Assembly: GCA_018136815.1 (NCBI GenBank)
Contig: CM030932.1
Coordinates: forward strand, 1,014,866 to 1,070,349
Length of the DNA: 55,484 bases
From: Isochrysis galbana
Taxonomy: Eukaryota > Haptophyta > Isochrysidales > Isochrysidaceae
Reading direction: 5' to 3'
Shown: piece by piece, positions 31,584-43,792 of the stretch
Numbering within the stretch: position 1 is the first letter of the stretch
Layout: each line of letters starts with the position of its first letter
The notes under the pieces: model-generated
Told to the model about the DNA's origin: nothing
The model's input: only the letters and a program-made list of their open reading frames with translations
Database searches by the model: none
Position numbers and translations under genes: made by a program

Positions 31584-33058
31584 ATGCTGATGGATCCTTC
31601 TCGCAGGGAGGGGGCGGCCGGCGGGACTGCGGCGGCGGGGCGTGTGCGGAGCTCATCGAAGCTCTTCTTCCGTCCCCTGCAGCTCGTCGGCTACTCCCTC
31701 ACCACGCCACTCTTCTCGGTGGAACAGTTTGAGAAGAGTGCCTCCGACTTCACACGGCCGCCGTTGCTGCAAGAGGGTGACGCAGAGCTGCTCGCAGCTG
31801 CCTCTACCGAGCTGTGCCTTCCCACAGCTGGTGTGAGCAGGAGAGAGCGTATGCTGCCTGAATCTGCACGCCTGGAGTGTACGACCGAGGCGTCGAGTGC
31901 GAGCACGGCGGTGGTTGAAGCACCCAGCGCCGCTGAGCCGAGCGCCGCTGTGGCCATACGAGAAGGGAGGAGCTCACCGACGGTGGACGCATTCACCACG
32001 GGGCGTGTGGTGCCAAGCTGTTCTTCCACGACGAAGCTGGGCGTCACCAGCATTCAAGAAGACCCCGGTGCCCATCCTCTACGAAGCGCTAGGCCGACTA
32101 CATGGTTTGACATACCTCGAAGGGCCACCTTCCCTCGCAATTATACCCCGGATCACAATCTTGCCGACTTATCGCCTGAAGCTCGCAGTGAATTGCTCTC
32201 AAAAGCGCGCAGCCAAGATCGAGAGTCCACTACTTTTTTATGTCCTGGACAGACGGTCCTCCTCTTAGTTGCCGTGTATGAGGGCCGACTTCGTCACAGC
32301 GTGTGGATGGTGCATGGCGACCAAACACTACTCGACATCCGTGCAAAACTGAAGTGCTCAAGCACCCAGAACTTGCAGGCGCGTGTCCGGAAGGCCGCTC
32401 ATCAGCAACTGCCCGGTGTAACGTCACCGAGCTCTTCTTCAATGTTTTGGATCGAGGGGACATTCTACGTGGATGGTCAGCACGACTTGTCGTGCCCTGT
32501 GCGTGAATGGTGTGCAAGACAGCACAAAATTGTTAAACCTCTCGACGTGCCGGCGGCAGCAGATGCTTCAGTACCGATGAGTGCTGTGCGCCTCAAGCAC
32601 CTGAATATTCAGATCGGCGTGCAATACCTGTTTGTTCATGACGGCGCATGCCAGCATGCCCTCGTGTTCGAAGCTTGTTCCCTCTTGAGTTCGTTTGATG
32701 ACGTACGCCCCAATATGTGAGTAGTTGAGCCTCGCCCAGGTGTTCCCGACTCCGCTCGCTCATTCGAGGCCAATTGACTTCGGCCCACCCACCCACCCTG
32801 CCCCTCGCCCGATTTTGCATGACGTCCAGGTATCCGAGGCTCGTGTGGCAAACCAAAACAATCGTCGAGCGTTGCTCCGTGTGCGAGAAGGCGGCCGACG
32901 TCGAGGTCCATGGCGATGTCACGACCGACACGTTCCCATTGTTCCTTTGTAATAATTGCAATGAGGAGTATCATTGCGACGCTGATGGTAACGTGCGACC
33001 ATTATTTCAAGGGCTCCAGACATTCCCCATTCACCCACTGGCAACGGGAGAAACGTAA
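31584..33058 (+). CDS. SNAPC3: SNAPC3 (SNAP50) subunit of the snRNA-activating protein complex
   Basis: Subunit of the basal factor that recognises the proximal sequence element of snRNA gene promoters for RNA polymerases II and III. Exon 31584-32716 and exon 32830-33058 (113 bp intron, phase 2, junction completing a Met codon) give about 453 residues. The first ~190 residues are poorly conserved and Ala/Ser-rich. The conserved part starts near FLCPGQTVLLLVAVYEG, then HGDQTLLDIRAKLKC, MFWIEGTFYVDGQHDLSC, LNIQIGVQYLFVHDGACQH, and, in exon 2, the zinc-binding CSVCEKAADV ... FLCNNCNEEYHCDADGNV. The start is the first ATG in the frame. Divergence is high, but order and spacing of the motifs match the family. 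Confidence 0.9.
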
Positions 33059-33532
33059 GCCCAGGTACTGTCTGTCGCCGCCAAGAAGAAGCACACAAGT
33101 CGCTCGCCGTGCTAGCCAACTAAAAAAAACATTCTTGAAGGTGCCCGCTAAGCTACTAGTGACACATACCCTCCCGCGTTTCGACGCCACGTCTATACCC
33201 CTACCGCCGCTCCCCCTCCCGCTCCCCCCCTCGTTCCTTTTTCTTCGGATTTGGAGGGTCGGCCCATGTACACTACTTTGGCGGCCGCTCGCGCTTGGGG
33301 GAGGGGTGGGGCAGGCCTCTTGTGTTTATCTGTGGCGGCCTCGGGACGAGTCCGTCCCTGTGTGGGGGCCCGGCCTTTCGGCCTTCCCCATTGGATTTCT
33401 TGGGTGGGGGCACCTTGTCCCCCGTCCGTGGTTTATTGTTATCCTTGGTCGCTATGCGCTATTCGGTGATGCTTTTTTGTTGTACTATATGCTTTATATT
33501 TACGACGCTCTAGTATCGCGACAAGTTGCTTT
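33059..33532. other. intergenic GC-rich stretch
   Basis: Contains a CCCCTCGTTCCTTTTTCTTC segment and following GG..TCCGGCCCA-like sequence that also occurs near 19370-19410, so part of it is repetitive. No gene is supported. Confidence 0.4.
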
Positions 33533-34096
33533 CTACTTGGTATTAGTTCGTTGTCGTCGTTTGTTTCGAATATATGGGCGGAGTTCGTTGACATCTATGC
33601 GTTTCTTGGGCTGGCGGCCCATGTCTGCTTTGGCTCTTCTTGATGCGTCCGTGTTGTTGCCATATATATAAATAGTGCCGCTTTGCATAGCGTGGTGTAT
33701 CTTGCCGATCATTCTTCTCATGACCTGGTCGCTGTTGAACTTGATGTTGTCGTAGTGTATCCTATAGAATTCAGTGAGGATGTATATGTCCATGCAAGTA
33801 GGTACAGGATCTCTCTCGAGTGTGGTGATGATGCTTTCGGTAGTATGAACAGTCGCTGTCTGTGGCTTTTTCGGCCGTCGTGTCTGTCCCGGGGCTGTTG
33901 GCCGGCGTGTAGTCCGTGAGGTGGTGGATCGGCTTCGAATATGTCGTTTAGCGCTGGGCACGTCCCTACCTAGGTGGACGGAGGATTGATTCGTTTGATT
34001 GCGCGCATAGGCGGCAGAGGGTGTCGCGGTTCGGGAAGCGATTATAGGTATATCGCCTCTTCTCCTACTTTCTCTTGATGTCATCAAACGTTCCAC
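33533..34096 (-). pseudogene. unknown 187-codon frame, possibly transposon-derived
   Basis: A minus-strand open frame with balanced composition: an Arg/Thr-rich N-terminal half, then ERDPVPTCMDIYILTEFYR, IHYDNIKFNSDQVMRRMIG and GQPKKRIDVNELRPYI-like text near the end. No family was recognised. It lies between two repeats in a region that otherwise looks like retroelement debris. It could be a gag-like or DNA-binding fragment, or chance. Confidence 0.3.
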
Positions 34097-34099
34097 GAT

Positions 34100-34631
34100 T
34101 GTCGTCTGTCTTCTGTTATACCTCGGTCGCAGCTCCCCAGCGAGGTCTGCCCTCGTTGTGCCGACTCCTCTGTCGCATGCCTGTGCGCTGCTAAGTTGCC
34201 TTGGTGCCGACGCTTGGCCGTCCGTCCAAGTGCGGTTAGTTTTCGCCCCGTTTGGTTTAGTTTGTGTGTCTCTGTGGACCGGCAGCTTTTTGAGTCCCCG
34301 CGTTGTAGTCCCTCGTGTCTACCTTGGACCTAAGAAGCTCTCATTCTCACTCTCTCTCTCTTCCACTAGCTCGCTAGCTAGCCTCGTCTCTACTCTCCGA
34401 CGCCACGCGTTGCAATCCTCTGAACCTCAGTCTACCTCTTCGCTCATAGCGCTCGATGGCAGACACTGTCAGACCCTACTCCTACTATGACCTCTCAGAC
34501 ATCTTCCCGCCAGCAACAAACAACGACTCTTTCACGGCCGCGTCAGCTGCCGGCTCGATCGAACGGCCCTCTGCCTACGAGCCTGTAGTCATCGCATGTT
34601 CGACACCTATGGGCCATCCCAATTCGCCAAC
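34100..34631 (+). mobile_element. possible LTR-element 5' end with gag-like start
   Basis: A CT-rich leader (34340-34400) precedes an ATG at 34456 that opens a frame beginning MADTVRPYSYYDLSDIFPP and rich in Ser, Thr and Ala. The frame is cut after ~58 codons by the boundary of the dispersed repeat at 34632. A gag N-terminus is plausible but unproven; no primer-binding site or second LTR was identified. Confidence 0.3.
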
Positions 34632-34957
34632 TTCGGCCGATCACGCGCGATCGGACGTCGCGGAAGCTCCGCGTTTCTAAAAGTGATGCGCCCTACATTC
34701 ACCACTCCGATTCCCTCCCGTGAGCTCCCGCCTCAATCTCCCAAAATAGACCGCCACGCGCCACGCGTGGGGGGCGGGGGAAGGGAGGGGGGTGGGGGGT
34801 CACTCACCGATCACCGACGCCATTGCCCTTCGTGGGGCGGGAGGGGGTCGTTCGGAGGCGGGAGGCGGCTGGCGAGGCAGGTAAAGGGGGGGTGCGGAAT
34901 CCATGGACATCCAGGGGAGGTGGGAAATAGTGGTTAGAAAGAGTGAGTGACCGGGCT
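34632..34957 (+). repeat. ~300 bp dispersed repeat, copy 2
   Basis: Same element as 28952-29250, with a small internal expansion (CCACGCGCCACGCGTGGGG). It ends at GAGTGACCGGGCTA and is followed by AT-rich DNA (34960-35080) unlike the flanks of copy 1. Confidence 0.85.
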
Positions 34958-35322
34958 ATCAGCTATTATTTTACTTATTACCCCACTACTACTAAGGATA
35001 AACTTAGTTGGCAAAAAGAAGTTAAAGGTTATTTAGGTAACAGAGAGAGAGGTGGTGCACCCAATCACACAACATCTGCGTGCACACACAAGACATACGG
35101 CCGATGGAGCGACAACTCGAAAAAACTTCGCGTTGTGACAGGGCAGAGATGGCTATCAAAGCCTAGTAGTCGCGCCCAAGGTCCAAATCATTGTGACGCT
35201 CAACAGCATGCTAGGCACACATATGAGGTGCTCAAGGTGGAAGCATCCGCATCGAATGGCGTTCGCAGCAACCGCTGTGGAGCCGAGCTGGAGCTGGTGG
35301 TAGGAAGGATGTCAAAGCTAGC

Positions 35323-36398
35323 TTACTTCTTCGACTTCTTGGGCTTGGCAGCGGCCGGAGCCGGGGCCGGGGCCGGGGTCGGCTCCGGCGCGGGCGGCTC
35401 CTCGTACTTTTCCACCTTGGACGCCGCGCTCTCAACCTTACGCTCACGAGCCGCCTTGTTCTTCTGGCGGCGTGCCTCAGCCTGATCGGCCAAGGTCTTC
35501 TCAAGCAGCTTCTCCTTCTTGGCCTTGTGAATGTACTCCATGAGAACGCGCTTGTTCTTGAACTCGTTACCCTTCGACTTCAGATAGAGCTGGTGGTAGA
35601 GGTGCTTGTCAATCTTCTTGGCGTCGCGGTACTTCTTCAAGAGGCGACGAAGCACGCGCATCCGCCGGATCCAGAGCGTCTTAACCGGCATACGCGCTTC
35701 CTTCGCACCCTTCCGCTTGCCGTGCCCGGTGTGCCGCCCCTACAGTGGACATGGGAATGTTCAGTGCTGGGGTATTCTCAGACAAAGGCCAAAGCAGGCA
35801 AAAGAGAGAGAGAGAGCAATTCTTCCCATGTCCCCCCCCCCTGTCCACAGCATCTATGCATGGCGTCTGCCAAATGCCTCCGTTGCCCACTTTCCTCAAC
35901 CTCGACGCAATAGATTTCAAGTGCGTGCTGGAAGACGACAGCTCACCTTGCGCTTGGCCTCGGCCCACAAATTCGCACGAGCGCGCGAGTGGACCTTCTC
36001 TGGCTTGCGGATGACGAAGCCGTCCTTCACAAGCTTGCGCACATTTTGCCCTGCGTCAAGAGGTAAATGAGCATGCATCAGCAGCGAGACCCATTGCACT
36101 CCACTATCGATGAGGCAAATCTCCAACTCGGAAGCAGTGCAACCGCTTCAATCGCACAAGTGACTTGCTCCCGCCACACAGGCTGCAGCTTGCTCCCGCC
36201 ACATAGGATGCGGCTTGCTCCCGCCACGCAGGATGCAAGCAGCCAGGGCGCAAGCAAGGCCACGCTTGTGGGGTAAGACTTACTTGAGTTGGCCATGCTG
36301 ATCTCATTGACCTCATTGGGGTCCAACCAGATCTTGCGCTTGCCACACTTGAGGACAGACGCAGCAAGTCGCTTCTGAAGCAGGAGCGACACACCCAT
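35323..36398 (-). CDS. RPL19: 60S ribosomal protein eL19
   Basis: Component of the large ribosomal subunit. Minus-strand exons 36284-36398, 35947-36050 and 35323-35739 join (introns 233 and 207 bp) to 211 residues. The sequence opens [19 protein letters not shown], then [18 protein letters not shown] across the first junction, [38 protein letters not shown] at the start of exon 3, [20 protein letters not shown], and a C-terminal Lys/Ala/Pro-rich tail with [14 protein letters not shown] before KPKKSKK. The tail is longer and more Pro/Ala-rich than in animals. The start is secure because QKRLAASVL follows at the usual distance. Confidence 0.97.
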
Positions 36399-37244
36399 CG
36401 CACCCGAAGCGCCTGAGCGAAAGGGGTGGGGGGTGGGGGAGGTGAGGCCCGAGCGTGTGACTAGGGTTGCGAGGGGGGGGGCTTCCCACGCGTGGCCAGG
36501 CCACGCGATGGGTGTCGGAACGCGCACCAGGCGGCTAGACAAAGCCAAGGCCAGGCGAGGAGGAACAGGGATGGGTGGGTTGTGGAGGGGAAGGAGAGCG
36601 TGAGGGGAAGGGGGGGGGTGGGGGGGAAGCGCCACGCAGCGTGCCTGCGGTGGTGGGCACGCCCAGGCTGCGGAGCTTCCTCCCCCTCTCTCTCTTCCCC
36701 CCCACGCCCGGCCCTTCCCCCCTCCCCCCTCCCACGTCTTCCCTTTCCTAGGGTTTTTTTCACCCCTCCTGTGCCCTCCCACAGCCCCTCCCCCCTTCTT
36801 CTCTTCTCCCTCTCTCTTCCGCCCCTCTCCTCTTACTTTATTTTCCCCCTCCTCTTCTTCCCTCGTATCAAGATGGAACGCGTGGAGGGCCCTGCCTCCC
36901 TCCCTCTCTCTCACCGCGCCCCTTTTTTTTTTGCACCGCACGCGTGGACTCCCCTCGTCCCTCCCCTCCCCCCTCTTTTCCACGACCAAAAAAGAGACCC
37001 CGCGCCGAGCGAGAGGGTTTTAACTTCTTACTGACGGCCGCCTGGTGAAGGAGGCAGGAGGCCGGTGCCTCAACGCACCAATAACAAAAGGGCTCTCTGT
37101 GAGGCGGCCCGAGAGAGATGGTGCCGCGCGCCGCGCGCCGCTCAATGCTCCTCCTCGAGAGCTCTCATTTATACCCAGGATGAGCTCCTGGCTCCAACTA
37201 GCTAAAGCTAAGGCTAATAAGGACTAAGGACTAAGGAGTTATAT
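36399..37244. other. intergenic stretch, polypurine/polypyrimidine
   Basis: 5' side of the eL19 gene. 36420-36640 is G-rich and 36660-36990 is C/T-rich, giving long artefactual frames. No gene is supported. Confidence 0.6.
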
Positions 37245-37442
37245 TTATAGTTGCACTATATGCATATGCTTAAACTTCGACTCCTTGATGAAGCTGAGCT
37301 CGCGCATTGTCTTGGCGTTGCGCACACGCCCATCGCCATCGCTCGAGGCCTCGTACAGCTGGGTGTTGCTCGAGGGCAGCTGGGTCTGCGGCACGGCGCG
37401 CCACTCCATATGGCTCGGGGAAGAGAACGAGTGCGAGTGCAC
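37245..37442 (-). CDS. possible terminal exon of an unknown gene
   Basis: A minus-strand frame with natural composition: HSHSFSSPSHMEWRAVPQTQ, then LPSSNTQLYEASSDGDGRV, RNAKTMRELSFIKESKF, and a stop. An AG acceptor (GTTGTAG) precedes it. No upstream exon or family was found; the 3' neighbour on this strand is the eL19 gene. It may equally be a short gene starting at MHSHSF or MEWRAV. Confidence 0.35.
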   Translation of the reverse strand: MHSHSFSSPSHMEWRAVPQTQLPSSNTQLYEASSDGDGRVRNAKTMRELSFIKESKFKHMHIVQL

Positions 37443-37489
37443 CTACAACTACACGACAAGCGCACTTTTCACAGTGCCTAGTGCCTAGG

Positions 37490-37710
37490 TAATTTATTGT
37501 AAAAAGTGCACTACCATAGTCCTCGTAGTTTTATTGTAAAGAAAGGAAGACTATCGCTATCGCATCGTAGTATAGTTTTATTGTAAAGAGTGCGACTCAC
37601 GACTCACGATTATCGCAGGCGCGAGTAGTTTTGTAGACCGGTTTGCGCACATTTACAATCTTGATGAGAATCCTAAGGAATACTGTAGTCGAGTTTTATT
37701 TTAAACGCTC
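37490..37710 (+). repeat. repeated TTTTATTGTAAAGAGTGC motif
   Basis: Three or four spaced copies of (G)TTTTATTGTAAA(G)A at about 37493, 37531, 37576 and, diverged, 37693, with AGTGCGACT or AGTGCACT following some of them. Function unknown. Confidence 0.55.
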
Positions 37711-38119
37711 ACATTACTACGCCTCCCGAACCCAAGAAAGTTCAGTACTTCCAGACAACCCATATATATATGATATATGAGAGACCAACAAAAAATCGGA
37801 GCTCCGGCCGATTTTTTTGACGAGAAATATTAAATATTACCCGGATTGTTTCAAGAGTAGGTAGTATGTACATAATGGGTTGGCGGGTGCTGCTTGTACC
37901 AAGCGCTAGTGGCAACAGCAGCGGCATCAACTCTCATGGTCATGTATACGAACACAGCATTCACTCAGCGGCGCCCGCTTAGTGAGGAGCGCCACCCAAG
38001 ATATCTATGCCCGCCAAATCCATCGATTATTTTAGCATAAAAGCAACGCCGCTTCGGCCCTCGCTATTCGGCGACTGAGCGACATGGTCAACGTCTCAGA
38101 ATTTAAACCCGCCAATTCT

Positions 38120-38290
38120 CGCGGAATGATCTAGGAAATCCCATGCTGAGCACGCATTAGCCAGTGGGGAATCTATCGTCATGAGTGGTCCGGAAATGAC
38201 CTAGGAAAGCCCACGATGAGAACGTAAATGCGTGTCAACGGGGAATCTATCATCACGAGCGGCCTGGAACTGACTTGGGAAATGAATCGC
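38120..38290 (+). repeat. two to three imperfect ~70 bp tandem units
   Basis: Units start near 38124, 38191 and 38266 with GGAA(T/A)TGA(T/C)CTAGGAAA, followed by CCCA(T/C)G(C/A)TGAG and GGGGAATCTATC(G/A)TCA. They lie just past the 3' end of the YEATS4 gene. Confidence 0.6.
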
Positions 38291-38377
38291 TCATCACATC
38301 ACCGGTGGCTAGATGTCGATGCGTTGGGGCAAAGCGTCTGCTCGACCCAGGCGCTTGTGGTCTGCATCGGTGGTGTG

Positions 38378-39874
38378 TCAAGCAGCTTCCGACCGCAATC
38401 GCTTGATCTCCTCCTCGCACTCTATTCGTCGTTTTGACGCCGCCCGCAGCTCCGATGTGATGCGCTCGTAGACTTCCTTGAGCTGCGTCTCTTGCTGTTT
38501 CAACTACGCATGGGTAGTGGTCACCAACATCAGCGAAGGGGCGGCAAGAATGAAGCACGACGCATGGCCGCTCTGCAGAGCGGACCGATCAATAGCCTAT
38601 CGGCATCTCCGGAGATCAGAATGTTGCCTAGGCCACGGCCGGCACCCCTCTCCGCTATTGCATCCACCAGGAATGCCGGTAGCCCACCAAACGAGGTGGC
38701 CAACCAGGTGCAACAAGGGCTGGTGAATGGGAGCACATACTTGGAAATCACCAAACCATTGTGCATGCCGAGAGGTCTTCCAGCCGCCATACTTTTTGCT
38801 GGGCTTGCTGGCCAGCGCAAGATGCTTGCAGAGCTCCTCACTAGTCTCGCCGAACACGAATTCGTCATAGCCTACCGAATTGAGAAGAGGCGAGGCGGTA
38901 CGCTGGTTCAGGAGGAGACGAGGAGGTGTGTGATGCCGGCGCAGAGTGGAGCTGCACCCTCGACGCTTGCACATCGTGCACGCGCCCCACCCTATGCCTT
39001 GGAGCTCGAACCCATCATGTCATGAGATGGACAGTCTTGCAGCTTTGTTGCACAGTCGCACACTCCGGTGGCGCATACGTTCTGACACCACTGGTTTAGT
39101 CTCCACAGGGTTATCGCCCGCTTTGCTCCCAGTCGTCTCGGCATCAGGATAAAGCTTGAGAAGGTGCGAGAACTCGGCAGCCCGATCATCAAGGCCATGG
39201 AAGAACACTTTGATATGAACCTATGGTCATTCATAGTGCGGACATCACTGCCACGAGCAAATGCTCCGGCACAGGCCAATGCCATGCGCTAGCACACCTC
39301 AAATTCTCCCCAGCCCTGCTCTGTCACCTCGAAAGGCGCCGCTTCGACCACCCGTGTGGCTGGATTGAACGATGGGTGCAGCTGGAACACGACTCGCTTG
39401 ATGTAGAGCCCAGGATCCTACGCCATCACGTGGGAGGCCGAGTGCTGTCGAATCAAGCCAAATGCGGAGGAGCGACGGTTGCACCCGAGCCGCAAAGACT
39501 CCACCGTGCGGGGCGCATCCACCGCAAGCAAGCCTTTGGCACTGCGCTTGCGGGCGCTCGACGTTCAGGCGCCGCTGCGGCTCCGCCTTGCAATTTTTGC
39601 CTGCCTGTCCGCCCCCCCCCCCCCCCCCCCGCCCCCCCAATCCACCCCCTCCCCACCCCCTCCCCCCTTTCCTGCTGCTGCCCACCTCCTCAGCGTCGAT
39701 CGCACGCAAGTAGACAGTCCACTCGTGCGACTTGGACTCCTCGGCGTCCTTGCCGCGCCAGTACGCGCAAGAGCCGTAGATGATCGGCCGAACCAGCTGC
39801 GTCGACGACGCTGCCGCCGACGCGCTCGGCGAGGGCGCAGAGCTAGCCGAGCTGGCGGCCGGAGTGGGCGCCAT
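38378..39874 (-). CDS. YEATS4: YEATS-domain chromatin reader, GAS41/YAF9-like
   Basis: Shared subunit of NuA4-type acetyltransferase and SWR1/SRCAP remodelling complexes that binds acylated histone H3. Minus-strand exons 39686-39874, 39298-39417, 39079-39220, 38741-38871 and 38378-38503 join to 235 residues (human GAS41 is 227). After an Ala/Ser-rich start come [59 protein letters not shown] and [14 protein letters not shown], which is the complete YEATS fold with its HPSF and WGEF acyl-lysine-pocket motifs. [17 protein letters not shown] follows, and the last exon is a coiled coil ([20 protein letters not shown]) as in the family. All junctions preserve frame. Confidence 0.95.
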
Positions 39875-40277
39875 CGCCGCACGGCGAGAGGGCGCGCGGC
39901 TGTGTTGGCCGGGGCTCTCTATCCTGGTAAATGGCTGCTTCTCAAAATTTTAGTAGAGTACTACTAGTACTAGGAGTACTGAACCACTGAACCTCTAAGC
40001 CATTTAGTAGTTAAACAACATTGAGAGGAGCTCGCAGGGTGCGAGCCTCTTCTCTCTCCTCTCCGTCTCTCCCTCTCTCCCTCTCCCTCTCCCTGCCCCT
40101 GCCCCCCCTCCTCCTCCTCTCCCCTCCCTTCCTTCCCCGGCCTCTCGCCCCCTCCCTCCCTCTCCTTCTGCATCCCCCCCCCCCCCTCTCCTCCCCTCTC
40201 TCTTCTCCCTCCTCACCTTTCTCTTGCGTGCGCCCTCTCTCCCTCTCTCGCCCTTCATTTCTTCCCCCCCCCTCTCC
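39875..40277. other. short divergent promoter region
   Basis: The YEATS4 (minus) and AlgH-like (plus) genes are divergently arranged here. The left part has AGTACTACTAGTACTAGGAG; 40020-40270 is pyrimidine-rich on the plus strand, a feature also seen upstream of other genes in this window. Confidence 0.5.
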
Positions 40278-43200
40278 ATGTCCTCGTTTCTTCCGTTGCT
40301 CCTGTGTGGCCTTCTGGCGCCTCGCTCGCCCATCCCCTCTCGGTCACAGACCCCTTCCGGCCTCGCACGCTCGTGGGGAGGGCGCGAGGGCTCCACTGCT
40401 GTTGGGTGTTCTTGGAGAGGAGAACTCCGAGAGGGCTCAAAGGCTGAGCTGGCATGCAGCTCCCGGGCGCTTCTCATGCGCCGCCTGCTGCCGTCTCGCC
40501 GCTGTGTCTGCCGGCTGCGCCAGCCGGTCGCCTCGGCAGCTGACGACTTAGGCTCCGAGGGTGGGCTAAGCGAAGACTGGCGCAAGTTCTGCCTCTCACG
40601 AGAGCGCTCCTCGCTCTCTCCCCCATCCTCCGTATTGAATGGGACGACGGCTGAGTATACTCGGGCTAACAGTACGGCTGACGGGTTGCTTCGAGAATTA
40701 GCGTGGCCGAGGAGAGGTGCCCTTGTGCTGGCAGCGCCTGACGCTGTGTTTGCCTCGTCCACGCTGCTCCGGCACTCGCTCTGTGTGCTTGTGGAGTATG
40801 AGGAGCAGATGGGTGCGCTGGCGCTCGCGCTCAATCGACCAACACGAGCGGTCCTCGCAGATGTCGTCGAAATGGATCTTCCAGGAAGCATGGGTGAGGT
40901 GCCGCTGTTTGTCGGCGGTGATGCTCCACCTGCAGGCGCTACACCTCATAGTCGAGCTGAAGAAGAGGGTGGTCAGCTGCAGATAGAGGCTGCACCCAGT
41001 GCGATTGATGTACCGAGGACGGATGGACACCACGTGCGGCACGAGCTCGAACCGCCCGATGACTCGCCTGATGCCTCGCTGTGGCTGCTCTCGGCAAGTA
41101 TCCCTGCTGAGGTGGCCGCCGGATATGGTCGGCTACTCGACGCTGGTCTCTTCTTGTTCAAGCTTGAAGAGGCTGTGGCACTAGTGGATGCCGGTGGAGT
41201 GACGCCGTCCGAAGCAGGACGTCTATTCAACGCATACGTTGGTCACATGTCCTGGCCAGAGGGCAAGCTGGAGGCGGAACACCAGGCGGGGGCGTGGGCC
41301 GTGCTTGCGCCGTCTCGAGAGACTGCTGAAGGCCTGCTCCGTTACCCTGACATGACGCCTACAGGAAGAGGCCCGCTCGGGCTGTATGAGGAGGCCGTCA
41401 GGCAAGGAAAGCCGAATTGGATTGCCATACTCGCAGCCAAACGTGCACGAAGCGACGCACCATCTGATGCCGGCGAGGAGCATACACCGCTGCGCGAAGC
41501 GTTATCAGGGGCATTGCGTCTCTGGAGCGAGACGGCGCAGTGGGAGGCAGAGCTCCGCGAGGCAGAGGAAGTTCAAGCCGCAGTGCACGTCCGTTCGGCT
41601 CGGGAATCAACTGGAGCTGCTCTAGATGGCGACATGAAGTCGTCTGTTTATGATAGGATTTATGGACCTGATCTTAATGTAGGTTCTCGGGACCTTACGA
41701 GTCGGTGGGATGAAACGACGGGGGGCAGCAAGTGGGATGAACCACAGGAGGGTAGTGGCACTGATATGGACAGAGATGGCGGGCAAAGGTGCGGACAATT
41801 GCCCAAGGAGGTGTCTCTGTCAGCGATCACGGATGTGCCTCTGGCCCCTATCCAGAGCTCACCTTTGCCCAGGCAGCCCCGCCATTCAGTGGCCGTGCCG
41901 GCTGCACCCTCATTTGCTTTGGCAGTCTTCTTCGAGCGTAGACTCCGGCTCAGGAATCTTTTGCGCTTGCCTTTCACAGGTTGAACGCGATCCTTCGCCG
42001 TGCCTACGATCTGCTTGCGCTCTCATCGGAGCTGGACCAAGGGGACACAAGTAGCACGGGCGTCCCGGTCAACGAACCCGCATCTGAGCAAGATGCAAAT
42101 GGACGACAGATTGATTCTGGCGAATCCAGTCTTCCTTTGCATGATCCTGAGCGAGACGAACAGGGTGCCGATGGCTCGATTCCTCTATCTAGTGGTTTCC
42201 ACAATTGGAGACGGAGAGATCAAGCACTTTTTTGCGAGCATTCTGACACACAAAAGGTATCAAGCTGTGGGCCCACGTCCGACTCAGCGACTCCGCATAT
42301 CACCCAGGTAGATCGCCAATCTATCGCAAATGGCTGGCGGATGTTGGACTCGCTCAGTGTGAGCCTCGCGGCTGCAGGACGACCTTCATTGTTCGGACCA
42401 ATGCCCTTCAGCACGAGCGGCACATCGCCTATGCGAACGAACCTTGCGATCTCGCCAATTGACGGCGCTTCTACCGGTTCCGAGACCGTGGAAGCTGTCG
42501 CTCCCCGCTTCGCGCTCCACACACTGCGTAACACCCTCTTACATCTCTCGCGTGGGGGGCAGGCACTCCTCAGGCCAGATCCTGGGTTCGCACCGCATGG
42601 TCATGCCGATGGGCCCAGATTTCGGGGTGCTAGCAGCATGCAGAGCGGAGTCGGGGCGGGACGTGATGCCGGCAGTGCCAGTCGCCGAAGTTTGAAGAAA
42701 ATCTTGCAACAAGTGGACGGAGCTGTGGGCAGCCGAACTGGCGTCGTAAGGTCGGGCGCACGCAACCGGTGGCCCGAGAAACGCCGCCTCTCGCTCCCCG
42801 CAAGCGTCTCGCTCCCACACTTCTTGATTGCGAATAAGAATGCAGGTCAAGTTGATCCTGCAGGATGCAAGGGAGAGCGAGTCCAAACAAGTGAGCTGCA
42901 GTTTACACTACTTGCTCTACTGCTTTCACAACGCATGGGGCTGCGAGTAACCCTCCTCGAACCGTCCAACACAGCATCACAAGCAGGTGGGTACGTGCTT
43001 GAGGTTGACATTGGCGACCACGATGACGTGGACGATGCGCAGGATGATGTTACTGAATGTGACGACGATCGCAAACCGATTGACTTTGTAGAGTCTAGCG
43101 GAAATGTAGGCGACTTTTCAGCGAGCCTCAAAGGCGACAGCGATGTTCGTAACGCCGTACACTCCCCTCCGCTGATGGATGGTGGTTTCGGCGCCCCTGC

Positions 43201-43792
43201 TCCCGTTTCTGGAGACCCCGCTTGGGATGTAGCTCTTGCCCATTTGGCATCCACGTACGTCACGCGTGGTGGAGCGCGCCTCCCTGCAAGCCATGACGAT
43301 GGGCTTCTTTACTTGCGGATCAAAGCGGGGCGTGGCTGCTGCGACCTGCTGACAGCGGAGGAGCTGGCGGTCGAATTAGTGCCGCAGTCGCTATTCGCTC
43401 GAGGAGCTACCATCCCGCCGCTTGATGCCCTCATGGTCCAGCTATGCCCGTTGGACATTCTCGAGGAGCTGGCTAGTGAGTGGGCGGCGTGGATGGAGTT
43501 GAGAGGGGATGCCGCTGCGTCGGGATTTTGGCGGCTTCAGCTACTGCTCATTGAGAAGCTTTTAGTTGATGAGGACGCCGTCGACTTAGAACAAGCCTCT
43601 TCGTCACGCGGCACAAGTCAGACGCGATCATCTAGAGAGGTAACACTAGGCCAACACCCAGCGGCTGAGTTTGCTGATGATGAGGATGAATTTTTCGTGG
43701 GGGGACTAGATGAAGAGCAGGACGACGAAGAGGAAGTCGATGGCAGCGAGGACGGGGAAGACGACGATGGGGACGGCCTGCTACAACCATAG
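40278..43792 (+). CDS. UPF0301/AlgH-family protein with long C-terminal extension
   Basis: Start ATG gives MSSFLPLLLCGLLAPRSP, a signal-peptide-like segment followed by Arg/Ser-rich sequence, as in bipartite plastid targeting. Residues ~150-375 are the AlgH (DUF179) domain: RGALVLAAPDAVF, YEEQMGALALALNRPTRA, VPLFVGGDAP, FNAYVGHMSWPEGKLEAEH and GAWAVLAPSRE. An intron ends at CACAG|G (41979/41980). Its donor is ambiguous (AAAG|GTGCGG at 41788 or CG|GTGGGA at 41704; both keep phase), after which a large exon runs to 43792. With the first donor the product is about 1107 residues. The ~600-residue extension begins LNAILRRAYDLLALSSEL and ends in a very acidic tail (DDEDEFFVGGLDEEQDDEEE); no family was recognised for it. 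Two separate genes cannot be excluded. AlgH function itself is poorly known. Confidence 0.75.

Noticed and set aside
31897-32268. 123-codon frame overlapping SNAPC3
   Set aside because: Out of frame with the conserved SNAPC3 motifs, which continue without a break in the longer frame.
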